NCBI GenBank assembly: GCA_007844125.1
Contig: CM017558.1
Span: forward strand, 45,895,460 to 45,959,459
DNA length: 64,000 nucleotides
Direction of reading: 5' to 3'
DNA from: Sinonovacula constricta
Taxonomy: Eukaryota; Mollusca; Bivalvia; Cardiida; Solecurtidae
Shown piece after piece: positions 20,841 through 33,042 of the stretch. Below the pieces are notes generated by a model. The model had not been told where the DNA came from, made no database searches, and worked only from the letters and a program-made list of their open reading frames with translations. The position numbers and the translations under genes are program-made. Numbering within the stretch: the stretch's first letter is position 1; each line of letters begins with the position of its first letter.

Positions 20841-22077
20841 TATGTCATTATAAATTACCATCCTAAGAAGTATGTGGCGAAAGCTCATTCTTAGATTATT
20901 GTTAAATCTTGCTATTTGTTCTATAGTCATTATATTACTAAATATGTTATAGTAATTAGATATGACTTATTGTAATGGTTTCAAATTTGATGCAAACCTT
21001 CGGCGTTCATTATTGTATTTAAGATCATGGAACACCCCTTTAAATGTAGTTACCTCTATTTAGGAAGTCTGTACACAATTAGCATAAATCCCAAAATTTT
21101 AATGTTTTGCGTAAACATTGTTCGATGTACACTTCAAAATGTTTCCAACTTCAATTTAGAATATCTTGTGACACTGCGAAGGTTTAATTATAAGTTCACG
21201 TGTTAAAACCAAGTTATTAATAGTGAAATGAAATGGACGTTGGTGTTGCCATCTCCAATGTATAAACTTGTCTCATCTTTGTCAAACTACCTTTTTCTAA
21301 ATAACTCTTTGTCATGACCATGTCAAATATTAAAAAACATATATGATCATAGGTATTTAAATGTGCTGTAAATATTCGTACAAACACATAAATATTTCTT
21401 TGCAATCAGCAACGTGTTACTAACAACTAAGGAAATTCGCAGTCATGAGTTTTTAAATAGACACATTCCGTTCCACGTTTGATATGATATTTTGTGCATG
21501 TCAAATAGTGTAGGGGGTGGGGTCTACAGCAGAGCGTGTCAAATCGTTTTCATGTTTTCCTGACAAATAATAAAAGATGGATAATTCAATTCAAATATTC
21601 TGGTGAATCATTATTTCGTTAATTCCTTAGTGTTATCAGAGTAAACTCATTATAATAGTTTCATGAAGATATTTTTAATGTTTTTGTTATATTTTATTTC
21701 AAGTGAAACAAATTGTGTATGGCTTGGTATTGCGGTATGGCTGTTATTAATGTATATATATATATATATATGCATTATTATATTTGTAAACATTAACAGT
21801 TTTTTATCCATGTTTTGCTGAAAAATTTGGATGGGATTGAAAATAAAGCAAGACAATTTTATCACATACATATGTAGATATGTTACATAATTCATGCTTT
21901 GTCGTTAACATAACATGTTCGATTACAAATTACTATTTGAACAAGTTACAATATTTCAATATAATATTAGACAATTCTTCCAAGACTTTAGAATAAAAGA
22001 GTAAAAATAAAAAATATTTTTGAAACCCCATTGACTCTCAAGTCTTTTGTAAGTCGAAGAAGTAAAACCTGACGTCC
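20841..22077. other. AT-rich DNA, no recognisable gene
   Basis: A short TA run lies at about 21752-21772. Nothing else was recognised on either strand. Confidence 0.55.
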
Positions 22078-22470
22078 AGTTCCACTTTGTCTCATCGTCT
22101 TTCCAATTCTTGTTTTGTGCGTAATGTTGTCAGCTAGACGACGACTTATATATTATAAGGTTTGGTGAGGAATCCATTTGCATGTTCGCCAGAAAATGTA
22201 TTACTTCCTACGAGCCTAATAGAATATTTAATTATGTATCGTCGCTGTCATTGATCGCTATTTAGACTTTTAGAGTAGACAATATCAGGCTGCTCGCTTG
22301 CGAACCACATGTAACAGTAAAGCCGTTGGTGGTGAAGACTATAGAACTGCTTTGCTAACAGTTGCTGTTTATATTTTGATTCAATTTTCTTCAAAAAAGA
22401 ATGTTAATACACGAAGGTAGCGACACATATTTTAACAGGGGACTCTTTGATTTTTCTTGTTTTTTGAAAT
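22078..22470 (+). repeat. Ancient dispersed repeat, partner of 18225-18650
   Basis: Diverged second copy; it carries about 50 extra bases (22170-22225) relative to the partner. Confidence 0.6.
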
Positions 22471-23410
22471 CATCAATGTGAAGAAAGCTTTAATATCGGT
22501 GTATATGTCTTGACTTGACCTCTCTGCCATTCGCTTCATCAGCTTTCGAGAAGAAGATGTGTATAGTGTTGATATGTAAAATTATGATTACGTTTTTTCT
22601 CTAAGTGTCCTACTAGTGCAATATGTAAATAAGAAATATTGTCCTTATGTCCATGCAAATATGCCAAACAATTGTACTAGTATTAAAACTATTGATAAAC
22701 AAATAAATACATAAAGTATTGTACGCGTCTTCTTATTTGTAAAGTTCATGTGAAAATCTTAATAAACAATTGGTTATTAAAGTTTTAACATAAATCACCA
22801 ATGAAATAAAGAAATATTACAAATAAATAGTAAAATGGTAATTAATAGTAAAAGGAATCACTTATTTTTCATATGAGACTATTCAGGCATGCACGCTGAA
22901 TCAAATCAAGATCATTAATCTCGTACATTTCACACTTCTGTTCATGCGTTTCTACGTTGTTATTGTAGCACTCATTTGTTAAATTGTGGGAGACAGACAG
23001 AACGGCATCAACTGGCTTATCATATTCTCGTTGTGATTGTGACTATCAAATAGAAGATATACATATAATGGTTTTCGTTGACGATCCTGGTAAGGCTGCC
23101 AAGTCTGACGAAAAATATCTCATTTAACGAATTCGAAGTGGTTGTATTATTTGCTTAACTCTACGATATTATACTTTACTATTTGGTCATTAACCTAATT
23201 CCAGATTTAACAATTGTTTTTGTTGTCCAATGACCAGAGAGATGCGCCTGTCATTCCTGGAAATGTTTCGAGTGACAATATGTTTACAGAAAAAAGTGGT
23301 AGACAGTAATTCAATTCATCCTGCCAGGGCCTGCGTTGGATGACATATATGCATATGAAATATAATTTACTATTCGGGTCACACATATATTTTCAGTTAC
23401 TACTGTAAAA
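22471..23410. other. No recognisable feature
   Basis: AT-rich DNA without an exon-like or repeat-like signal that I could support. Confidence 0.5.
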
Positions 23411-23575
23411 ATGCCATGAGCATTGCTAAGGCTTGAAAACGGACGATACAAAGGTATTCACAGGCAAGCCAAATGGAAACGTTAGAACAAATATGTGACG
23501 AGCCATTAAACAAATAGACTATTAACTGACTAAACAGTTACTGCCTTGGAAGGTCTGTCGCAGAAGGGACTAACA
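23411..23575 (-). repeat. Dispersed repeat family D, degraded minus copy
   Basis: Read on the minus strand it shows the core (CTTCCAAGGCAGTAACTG), then the tail with TTGGCTTGCCTGTGAATACC and TTAGCAATGCTCATGGCA. The order is reversed on the plus strand. Confidence 0.75.
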
Positions 23576-23710
23576 GGGGTGGCTTACAAAAATGCCTCGC
23601 GTCTTTGTTTGTTTTATGTTAATTCGTGTTATGTCATATTTTGAAATTAGCTTCTTAAATGTGGTTGTTAATGTACTAAAACCAAGCATCAACCAATAAT
23701 TATATAAAAA

Positions 23711-23868
23711 TATATGAAAAAGTCCTATGAGCATTAGAACATATACCAACTTTTGAAAAGATACAGGTTAGAGGTATTCCCATGCAAGGCAAACGTAAAA
23801 GTAAAATTTGTGATGAGTCATTTAACAAAAAAGAGCAAACCTGACTGCTACCGCCTTGGAACTGACAT
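23711..23868 (-). repeat. Dispersed repeat family D, subfamily I minus copy
   Basis: On the minus strand: GTTCCAAGGCGGTAGCAGTC, TTTGCTCTTTTTTGTTAAAT, GACTCATCACAAATTTTACT, then the tail ending GCTCATAGGACTTTTTCATA. The head is missing. It lies under 1 kb upstream of exon 1 of the receptor gene and is the nearest repeat to the start codon. Confidence 0.85.
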
Positions 23869-24611
23869 GTGCAAAGATTTTACTGACATTTCAAAAATGC
23901 AGTTGAGAAGAGTACTGGAAAAGTTGCTAACATTTACTTACCATATTTCTCATATTTCTTCGTCGGTGAGAATCACTTGTTTCACCAGAAAAGACATCAA
24001 CAAATGTAAGCGTTTGCATACATTTAAATATTATTTCAGTTGTAATGTAATTTACCAAGTAATGCCCAATATAACAGGATAACGGTGTGGAATCTACAAG
24101 TGTCTACATAATCACCGCTGATGTCTTCGTGCCGGAAAATCATTTAGTATTACCACCTCCATGGATTGTCTGCTTAGCGTTTGTTTTCAACTGCCTTAGT
24201 CTTCAAATATATAACCATTACCTTTAAGATGCCGGGCTACAGATAGTTTACAAAGTATAACATTGATAACTATCTTTGCGTCATGACAGAAAGGTTTTAA
24301 ATTAAATGTAGATGCCATGCAAATACACTTTCTCCGCGTAATTTGTATGCTATTTTATATGATAGAAACAAAGTTGAAAACACGCGTCATCTCATTCTCC
24401 TTCTGTTTGTGGAATGTCGTTAACTAGAAGATTTCGTGGCAGTGGTTTAATGAAGTTGTTAAAAACCATTTACAAGTTCTCCTGGAAACATTTCTGTGAG
24501 TTTAATGACATTGTTAAATAGGTTTCGTCGTGGCCATGAGCTGTCATTGTCACGTTCATTTAAACAGTAAACGTCTCTATTCGATGCTAGACTTGGTATA
24601 TATAACTTGCT
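23869..24611. other. Putative promoter/5' UTR region of the receptor gene
   Basis: This 0.74 kb separates the last repeat from the proposed start codon. No convincing TATA-plus-initiator arrangement was seen: a TATATATAA at 24596-24604 is only 7 bases from the ATG and is too close to serve. An in-frame TAA at 24603-24605 closes the reading frame just before the ATG. The transcription start cannot be placed from sequence. Confidence 0.4.
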
Positions 24612-24676
24612 ATGTTTAATGTCATATTGCTGTGCTCATTTTGTTGTATGATGTTTTTCTTTGGTCAGGCCAATCG
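24612..24676 (+). CDS. Cys-loop chloride channel subunit, exon 1 (start codon, signal peptide)
   Basis: This 65-nt exon encodes the N-terminal 21 residues plus two bases of residue 22. Residues 4-17 are strongly hydrophobic (VILLCSFCCMMFFF), followed by G-Q-A, a good signal-peptidase site (small residues at -3 and -1). This is expected for a secreted-domain receptor inserted through the ER. The exon ends CG|GTAACA, leaving phase 2, which is what exon 2 needs. The joined protein reads ..GQANRRQILDKLL.., placing the N-terminal helix right after the signal peptide, as in glycine and GABA-A receptor subunits. An in-frame stop lies 6 bases upstream, so this ATG is the only start in the frame. Exon 2 follows after 672 bp. 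The evidence is phase, signal peptide and distance only; there is no transcript. An additional non-coding 5' exon is possible. Confidence 0.68.
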
Positions 24677-25348
24677 GTAACAGATCTGTCGGTACTTATG
24701 TGTATTATAATTATACAAATTGCAAAAGTCGTTAAAGTAAATATTACAGTTTGATGTATTTTAAGAATTTTGATCGTAAGTGCGCCTGGTTATATCTTAA
24801 AAGCACAAAAATCCTGATAAATAATAACCTTCGGCAATGCATATATACAGTAAAGGATTAATATAGTTCTTACCTTGTATACTTTATAAACGGTACAGTC
24901 ATAAAAAGTATCTTGTTTTATGCTTAATGATTCCGGGAAAGCTTTCTTTTCCGCTCGAGTTACCGTATACGCCTTGTTTGTGTCTGTTTTTTACATTTCC
25001 GTATACCTGCCAGTCGTGCAGGCTCCATCCCAGACAAACTAGATACTATTGACATTCCGTATAAACTTAAAAAGTGTTCAATCTCAGAGTAATGACCTAG
25101 TCATAGTACAGAATCTACATTGCTTAGCATCATAGAACAAAAAGAGTTTCAACAAAACATAAACTAGTATGAATTGTGTTACAGCGTTTGTAATATAATT
25201 TGTTTTGCATGCATCTTGTTGTGCATACCTGTGGGTCCATGGATAAAGAAACAAGACATTTCAATCATGGATGTTTAAAGTGAAGGGATTAGTCTGGATT
25301 ATGCATACATTCATTGTACTATTGCCTTTTCCTTTTATTCTTTTACAG
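24677..25348 (+). other. Intron 1 of the receptor gene (672 bp)
   Basis: GT-AG intron. The acceptor has a strong pyrimidine tract (CTTTTCCTTTTATTCTTTTACAG) with AG at 25347-25348. No repeat or other feature was recognised inside. Confidence 0.66.
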
Positions 25349-25419
25349 GAGACAAATCCTTGACAAATTGCTCAATACAAGTCGATACGATGCAAGCATT
25401 GTTCCGGAATTTGACGAAG
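25349..25419 (+). CDS. Cys-loop chloride channel subunit, exon 2 (N-terminal helix)
   Basis: This 71-nt exon encodes residues 22-46 in part. The motif ILDKLL followed by SRYDASIVPEF matches the start of the extracellular domain of glycine/GABA/glutamate-gated chloride channels (the family pattern is I-L-x-x-L-L, then Y-D then R-P-x-F). N31-T-S is a potential N-glycosylation site. The acceptor is strong. The donor is unusual: the exon must end at 25419 (GACGAAG|GCAAGT) to keep frame with exon 3, giving a GC-AG intron with an otherwise perfect donor consensus. Using the nearby GT at 25424 would shift the frame. The G left over pairs with AG of exon 3 to make Glu46. Confidence 0.85.
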
Positions 25420-25801
25420 GCAAGTAGAAAGACATACTATATTTTTATCTTAAAATAGGTTTAAACCTATAATGCTATTAATGAAAGTACCCACTAGTAT
25501 AATAGCAATTTAATATCTTGATTTATATATGTTTATCCTTATAGAACATTGACAATAGGGAACTTTGGTTACAACATGTAATAAAAGAAAACGTTTTAAA
25601 ATTCACGTTATAAAAATTTGACGAAAACTCCTGAGAGGAGATCATATAAATACACGCTTGGGAATGGTGAAGAGAACAGACTTTCGTGCAACAAGTAGTT
25701 TATATAGCTTTACCCTCACACTTTCTATGCTTTTCTCAAAGAGAGCAGTAAAAATCTGAAATAAATCTCATCCAAACTAGACAACTACGTTTCTAATTAA
25801 G

Positions 25802-26118
25802 CTAAAGTCTCACTAAGAGAAGGTACGTACAGGATTAGTGAATACGGCAAATTCGTGGCCAATCGGGAATATAACCGAAGCAGCACCGTGAACGTCCGGG
25901 AGGATCCGGAGTGTCCAAAGATGGACTGCGTTGATCTATTACGAACAGGCAAGTTGTCCCATGTGCTTAAAAATATTAAACACACCCTGTGCTTAACAGA
26001 GGACACCGGGACAGATACCGATATCCATGCTGATCCGGCCATTTCCGGAGGTCGCCGATGCTTTCCGAGGTGGTCAAGACCCTGTATCCACGGTGTTAAA
26101 CCATATCCTGCGGTGTAA
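25802..26118 (+). other. CpG-rich 105-codon open segment, possible alternative exon or repeat
   Basis: The frame is open from an AG acceptor-like site (TTTCTAATTAAG, AG at 25800-25801) to a TAA at 26116-26118. It has no ATG at its start. The composition is unlike its surroundings: about 20 CpGs in 300 bp against very few in the flanks, and about half GC. The peptide has normal amino-acid variety and five cysteines, including a CPKMDC motif. I do not recognise the family. The opposite strand is also open for 109 codons (25797-26126), so the strand is uncertain. The acceptor phase would fit a splice from exon 2 (G|CT gives Ala), which would replace the rest of the receptor with a short terminal exon. 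That is only one chance in three to arise by accident. A multicopy transposon fragment is an equally good explanation. Confidence 0.35.
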
Positions 26119-29100
26119 ACATGCATTGGGTGGGATAAAGTTATGCACGATATAATAATGATTTAGATAATTAGTCCGACAGGTTTTCAAAAAAATACAT
26201 GTTACCTAAAAATGGGAACTGATTGATGATGATACAGATATACGGTCAACCGGTTAAAAGTGGCATCCGTCGGTTTTCTATCGAACAAAAAGAAGTAGAC
26301 AGTTATGCGACAAAGTATGGTTTAGAACATGCGACGTCATATAGCGTAGTACTGTACAATTATTTATCCTGTAATAGTTAGCAATAGGAGCATTATTATA
26401 TTTTAACCTTGCAGTCAATTACTGAGGTTCTTATTATCCCGTGAAGTCGATAGCTTATCGTGTGATTAAACGATACGATACGAGGATTGTTTTATCCGTC
26501 TAGGTTAAAATTTTCAATATTCAACTAAATAATTAATTCAACTGAATGTTAAAATAGTGGACGCGAATGTTGGCTTTTTATCACATAACTAATAAAATTA
26601 GAGGTTGTCGTAGCTTAGTGTGAATACATTACTTGATAATTCGACTCGATAATTTATTAGTAGATTATCAAAAAGAAAAAAAAAGCACACACAAAAAACA
26701 ATGGTTGTTACTTGATGAGTACATGTCAAGTTATGTGATGATTATTCGTATCTTGCTTTCCAGTTTGAACTAACCTTACGCGATGTATGGCAATTCAATT
26801 TACCGAACAGTTCTCTCCTGGTTCTGAAAGCTTTTTAGAAAGAGTAGACATCGCGCCAAACCACTACATAAATTCATTAGTAACGATTACCAGAAACTGG
26901 ATATTGTTTCCGTGCTCAGATGGGAGGAACTAGATGTGACATTTTGACACAAGTATTGAAACAACATTGTTGCTTTTATGATTGAAAACAGAGTGTAGGT
27001 AATAGCTAGGGTTGTTTTTATATCTAGAAGGGAATACTGAGAAAGATTTCATCAATTGATCTGTATGATTTTGTGATTTAAATATGTTTTATATAAGAAA
27101 ATATATCTCTACCACATAGAACATAACCGATAAAGAATCGTGGATAGAGAAACGTATAGTTTAATTTTTAATTCTGATCAATTTGCAGTACATATCCACT
27201 ATCATGCGCTCAATTACACATAATTCCAATCGCATTGGACCATTCATTTTCTGTTAGTAAAAGAAATAAATAAGTGTTGCCTACAATGCTTATTGATGCC
27301 TATTTTAATTGCAAAAACAACGCACAACACCCCATTTGTCATTGAAAAAATGTATTTTATATCCTCGCGACGATGCACAGTGAACAAGTTTTAACTAAAA
27401 CAATCGCGTGATCATTTACAGCATTTGAAATCCTTTTACATAATCGATCGAATAATTAGCAATGACATCAATTTTTGCGAAACTCCGTATCGTGCTTTTT
27501 ATTTGTAGATTTGGAAATAATAGATAGTTAAAGCGATATCTTTCACAATTTGTACTGTCTAACAACTAAAGTATGTTATAAAAACATTTGCTTAATCTTA
27601 ATAATACGTTTATGCAGTCATCGAATTTCCCAGAAAAGAGGTTATATGGTGTTATATAAGATATATGTAAACTGTCGGATAACTGGTTTATAAAGTTGTT
27701 ATCGGGAAAGACCCTCACCTAGTGTAATCAAGTATAGGTCGTGCAAAATGTTTGTTTTTAAGAGTGTCTTCCGTGGTGTTATGTGCGCCAGTGGTCCCAC
27801 TTAAACCATTATTTTCGGCCTTTATCCACATTCTAGCATCTGTATTAAATATATTGACAATGGCCCTAACAACAACGTGAACATGTATTACTTGTATAAC
27901 ATAGTTTGACTGGCGATAATGTTACTGTTTTAAAAAGATTGTTTATAATTTATGTTTTTTTAGAAACATACAAAAATTAACGATTATAACGTCAAAACAT
28001 TTCATACCAAACATGTGGAGAAATTAAATTTAAAAAAAAAATCTAAAATTCAATTCAATATTCACATCGATGAAAGGAATTGTTTTTCAAACAAACTTAA
28101 ACAGTAGTTTTATTTCCAATTATTCACTGATTCACACACACGCTATCCATACCCTACATGTCATAAGTTTGTCTTATCTAAAATAATAACGGTTGTGTTA
28201 TATCATTTTGCTCTCAGTCATAAAAAAGAACGAGCATAACATGGCTCTGAGAATCATCAAGGTAACATGATCATTAATAAAGTTGCAAATAAATATACAT
28301 TTGTGTAATCTTTAGAATATCTCATGTACTTCATCAAGTCATTTTTATCTCCATAAAATTTTTGAATCTTTTCAAATATTATTGGTTTGGAACAGATTAA
28401 CTCGCCATTTAGAAATTGTCTTCCTTCAATCTATCAAAGGCATAAGAGGTAAACAAGAAAATGTTACGAACAGACATATCTTTAAGCAAAACCATGAAAA
28501 TTCCTATACAACAAGAGTAATGTGACATGGACAATTATATATAATCCTCATTGAAAGATCCCTAAACAATCATCGAAGCTTTAAAATATTCTCGAATGTC
28601 AACTGATACATAAGCGAGACATTCCCTGTGTTCGAGAATGCCTCTGGTGGAATTATATTTTGAAGAAGCATCACGTGAGCTTGGAGCTTTAAAAGGCTTT
28701 GGGAAGCTTATGGAATATCCCGGAATGTTTGTCCGACATAACAACAGAGATACATTGATAAATACATGCCAATGTAAGCATTGAACATTTCATCGGTTCT
28801 CCTGATATCCACTGGGTCGGCACCTCTTACCGTAAGCTTCGCATTCCCTGTCTAACAGTAAAGTGTAATATATTTAAACTATAAATCCATATAGAATCTG
28901 TTCGTTTCAGCTTTCTGCACAATTGCTTTTAGTAGAAACGCAACTCATTGTTATACACTAGAGTAATATGAAATTATTTCTCTTTCAGTTCTGTTCATCA
29001 TGTTATCATTCCGGGGTCATAACTATTTGTTTTATTTAATTTAGTCTGTACATTAATGTTTCTTTCAACGGGGCATTGTACTCGGTAGTTTGTTTACAAC

Positions 29101-30365
29101 TGATGGGTCGATTTTTATTCGGAATCTCATAAATAAAATACAGCATGAAATACAATAAAGAAACCCAAATGCATAATGAAAACAAAGTTGCTTCAATCAG
29201 TCGCTTGTTGAAACAGGAAATCCTTGATGATATGGTAGCACTCACTCACAAAAGAACATTTTTGTTACATCCACAAATTATTTGAAAGTGCTACAATATA
29301 GCATTGTTCGATAACAAATACATGTTGAAACTGCAAGACACATTTCAACTGACTTATCCATAATTACTTTCCACACATTTTCGCAGTGAGAGTTTTTGTT
29401 TTGTTTCATAAGGCCATAACAATCCATTGTTTTGTAATGATATATGGTTGTAATTTATGGAAAGAAAGCTGAAGTTTGTTGGTGCTTCAAGCAAGCAGTT
29501 AAAAAAATATTTTCAATGATTCTAACACTGTAAACTTAACGAAAGAAGTTGTTAAAATTGCGTGTAACGTTTATGATTGTTTTTAATTAAACCATATTAC
29601 ATATTTAGACTTGAAATCACCGCTGATCTGACATTTACCGACATTTATTTCATGCTTAAAAAAATTGGCGGACAAACCATTTAAATATGATGGTCAAATA
29701 AATGATATAAATGGCCACGCTATAATAGACAAATAAAACGATTACATGTTTTACAAAATCTTACGTAAAATAACTTAGAACTTCAAAAACAAACATTATT
29801 AGAAACAAAAACACATTATTAGAACAATAAAAGTAAAAACAAAATAAAGTAATTTATTTGTATGATACTTCTTTCTATAGTCATCATCTGCAGTCTGTTG
29901 ATTGTTAAGACTGTAAATTAAAACCTACTTTGAAATTTATTGCTTCAAAGTTTAAGCAAAGCAATAGTCTTTGTTGTTGTTATTTTCTTAAAGATTTGTT
30001 TTCAGTGTTTAGTATTTTTTAAATTTGACTTGCAGGTTTGTGCCTTAGTCCTTGGCTGCTTCATATATAAAATACACGTTGTTTATCTTATCTTGAGACC
30101 TTTCCATGCACTGGTAAAATCCCTCTTTTAAATACACAAAATTATTCCTTTGAGTATCGAAAGACTTTGATGAGCTTTCAACTTGACCAAAAGCCTCACT
30201 GAACAAAAACGCCTATAGTGGCTTTGTTACAGCCGGAAATTGTAGTGTAGTACTTTGGACGGCATTGCCTTTTAAAAGAGATGCTACTGCAGAGTCCATA
30301 TATAAGACAGTTCAACTGCTTAAAATGTATATTAGTTTTGACTGAAAACAAAAGTGTAATTGTAA

Positions 30366-30714
<349 letters not shown>

Positions 30715-30756
30715 CATATATATTTTAATGATTTATTGTTTGGTTTATTGTTTGAT

Positions 30757-30906
30757 TGATGGATGGATGGATGGATGAATGGATAGATGAACAAACGGAT
30801 GGATGGCTGGATGGCTGGCTGGCTGGCTAGTTGGATGAATGGATGGATGGATGAATGGATGGATGGATGGATGGATGGATGAATGGATGGATGGATGGAT
30901 GGATGG
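30757..30906. repeat. (GGAT)n tetranucleotide array with GGCT variants
   Basis: About 150 bp of GGAT units with GAAT, AGAT and GGCT variants near 30805-30830. It lies 40 bp downstream of the AC array, and the two are joined by an AT-rich linker. The Pro-Ser-Ile-His and Met-Asp-Gly-Trp open frames are artefacts of the repeat. Confidence 0.97.
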
Positions 30907-31611
30907 CCGCAGTACTTCGGCAAAGGCCGAAATTTTGGTTATGCAAGTAATTTTAAAAAAAATTAGCAAATACGTACAGACAGTAAAGTATACATTAAAC
31001 TCTCTTCGACTGCTAATTCTAAATCTAATTTATTTAAATTCACAATACATAATAAGCACTGTTTGTAAATGTTGAAAGCGAAATAATGTATATCTGCTTT
31101 ATATCAAAGTGTTATTACAGTAAAGGTGCCTTTTATATTCCTCTTACAAAATAACACCAAAATGTAATGGGATCCAAGTTTCTGGGAAAATTAGAAATGA
31201 CCGATAAGACTAGAATAAATGGATTTGTTTAGCTGCAATATGCCATTTTAAATTCATAGAAATTCCTTTATTTATCTTTATGTCTTTTTTATTATTTTAT
31301 GATCATTGATTGTAGTATGTAATTTTATATTATTTGCGACATGAATGGCTCCCTTAAATATAAATGGGAATTAATAGGGCATTGAACAAAAACACAAATC
31401 TGTCTATAGAAAAAGAATATCGCCGCATGGACAATTAGACTGAGCTTCAGTTAGCTTTAGTAGTGTGCATTTAGGCAAATATTTTAAATGCTTACAACGA
31501 ACCATTAAGACCAAAAACTGATTCTCAAGTACAAACAACAGCATAACCTCAAATTATTGAAAATTAAATTCATTTGGTTTTATGATAATTATTATTTGAT
31601 TATGAAACTGG

Positions 31612-31613
<2 letters not shown>

Positions 31614-31651
<38 letters not shown>
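31614..31651. repeat. (AT)n microsatellite, 19 units
   Basis: Uninterrupted alternating A/T run. Confidence 0.97.
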
Positions 31652-32606
31652 CATTTGCACGATAACCCAGTGCCCCGATGGCTTGCTTAGAAGAAAGCAT
31701 TGTGCTGTATATTTTTAGTTTCAAGTCATTATTCTTCCTATTTTATTTTAAGAGTTAAAGTTACAGCAGTTAAAACCTAACCGAGAATGGCATTAAATCG
31801 AAAATGTAGTTGCGAAAGACAAATGTCATTTTATAAATGGTTACAATTACTATATAGAAATGTACTGATACATGCTATCAACATTGCTTTATATGTAAAA
31901 CTGTGTTTTATCTCTTGTTATTTCTCATTTTTTTTAAGTACAGAAATATAAATGTAAAACTAAACTTAAAAGGGATTCTGATGAAGTTTTGCCTTTTAAA
32001 TTTTAAATGTCCTTTCGGTAACTTAGTTCACAACTATTCTAAACATTATTTAATTTCTCATTGAGATAAACCCTCTAAACGTCATTTAATAAAAACATTT
32101 CATCGACATACTCACTTCATTTCGAGTTAAAATCTGCATCAATTATTTCCAAATTCCTTTGAGAAATAAAAGTTAATCTGTAGTACACACAAAAAACACA
32201 AGAGTTTTTAATGACTTCTAAAACAACATCGACATTTCTCTAAATAAGTAATCTCAATTTACATTTTATATTATCAAATGCATTGTATCCTTCAAGTTTA
32301 CCTAAAAAATAAATAAAACACATGAAAAAGTCCTTTTAGAATAGATAGATGCATTTGCTCTTGTTCCAGCGGATAGAATTGCTAAACATCATTTTCGTTG
32401 ATGTTTATACGCTTAGTGTGTTTTTGAATAGGCCTTCCATTAGCATCAACATTGACACAATCACTTAACATTTTCTTGGGCGCGTTTAATAAAAAAAATA
32501 CAATATGTTTTCTTTCCAACGCTGTCCGTGTAACAGTTTATTTAGTAATTACATTCAGTATGTGCTGACAGCAATAATTGCTATTTACCGGCAGACTATT
32601 AAATAT

Positions 32607-33042
32607 TGTTACGACCGGTGTCGCTATATACGTTTTATTAGTAAAATGGCACGTAGACTAAACGACGAAATGTTGTAACAGAAAGAACAAGCCAGCAACA
32701 AACTAGTACAAAAATGTTTTATTTTAAAAAAAAAAAATCTATGGCGTAAAAAAACAATAACAAATAAATCAGACAAAATTTTAGAAAGCAATATAAATGT
32801 TAGCTTACACGTCCACGTAAGTTCCAACACAGAAAGATTTAATATACAAGCTGCAAGTATTTCCAAACTATATGTCCAAACGTTATGTCGTAAACTTTTA
32901 TGCAAACTTCCTTCAAATTGGTTAACACGCCCTTATATAGACCCAAAAATTTCTAGAAAAATTCACGAAACCCAGAACATTCTTAAAACCTTATTAAAAA
33001 TAAACAAATGAACTCTCTAGCATGCTCCTCTTCGTTCTAACA
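32607..33042 (-). mobile_element. Probable solo LTR, minus orientation
   Basis: Read on the minus strand, the 436 bp begin TGTTAGAACG and end GGTCGTAACA, giving the TG..CA ends and 5-bp inverted termini (TGTTA/TAACA) of a retrotransposon LTR. Inside, in the right order, are a TATA box (CTATATAAGGGCG, about 32928-32940) and a polyadenylation signal AATAAA (32639-32634), 27 bases before the 3' end. Upstream of the TATA box is a run of heat-shock-element-like TTC/GAA triplets (32951-32982). No primer-binding site follows, no internal coding region is present, and no second LTR was found, so this would be a solo LTR. A flanking 4-6 bp target duplication is not visible (AATAT against GTTAC), which weakens the call. 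A non-LTR promoter is the alternative. Confidence 0.45.
32928..32985 (-). promoter_or_regulatory. TATA box with heat-shock-like elements
   Basis: On the minus strand TATATAAGG is preceded by a cluster of alternating GAA and TTC triplets (plus-strand TTC at 32951, GAA at 32956, TTC at 32962, GAA at 32967, GAA at 32975, TTC at 32980). Spacing between triplets is mostly 2-3 bases and once 5. The heat shock factor consensus has 2-base spacing, so this is an imperfect match. It sits in the U3 position of the proposed LTR. Confidence 0.4.

Noticed and set aside
25420..25430. Use of the GT at 25424 as the exon 2 donor
   Set aside because: It would leave phase 2 and put exon 3 out of frame, destroying the conserved PTNVSL block.
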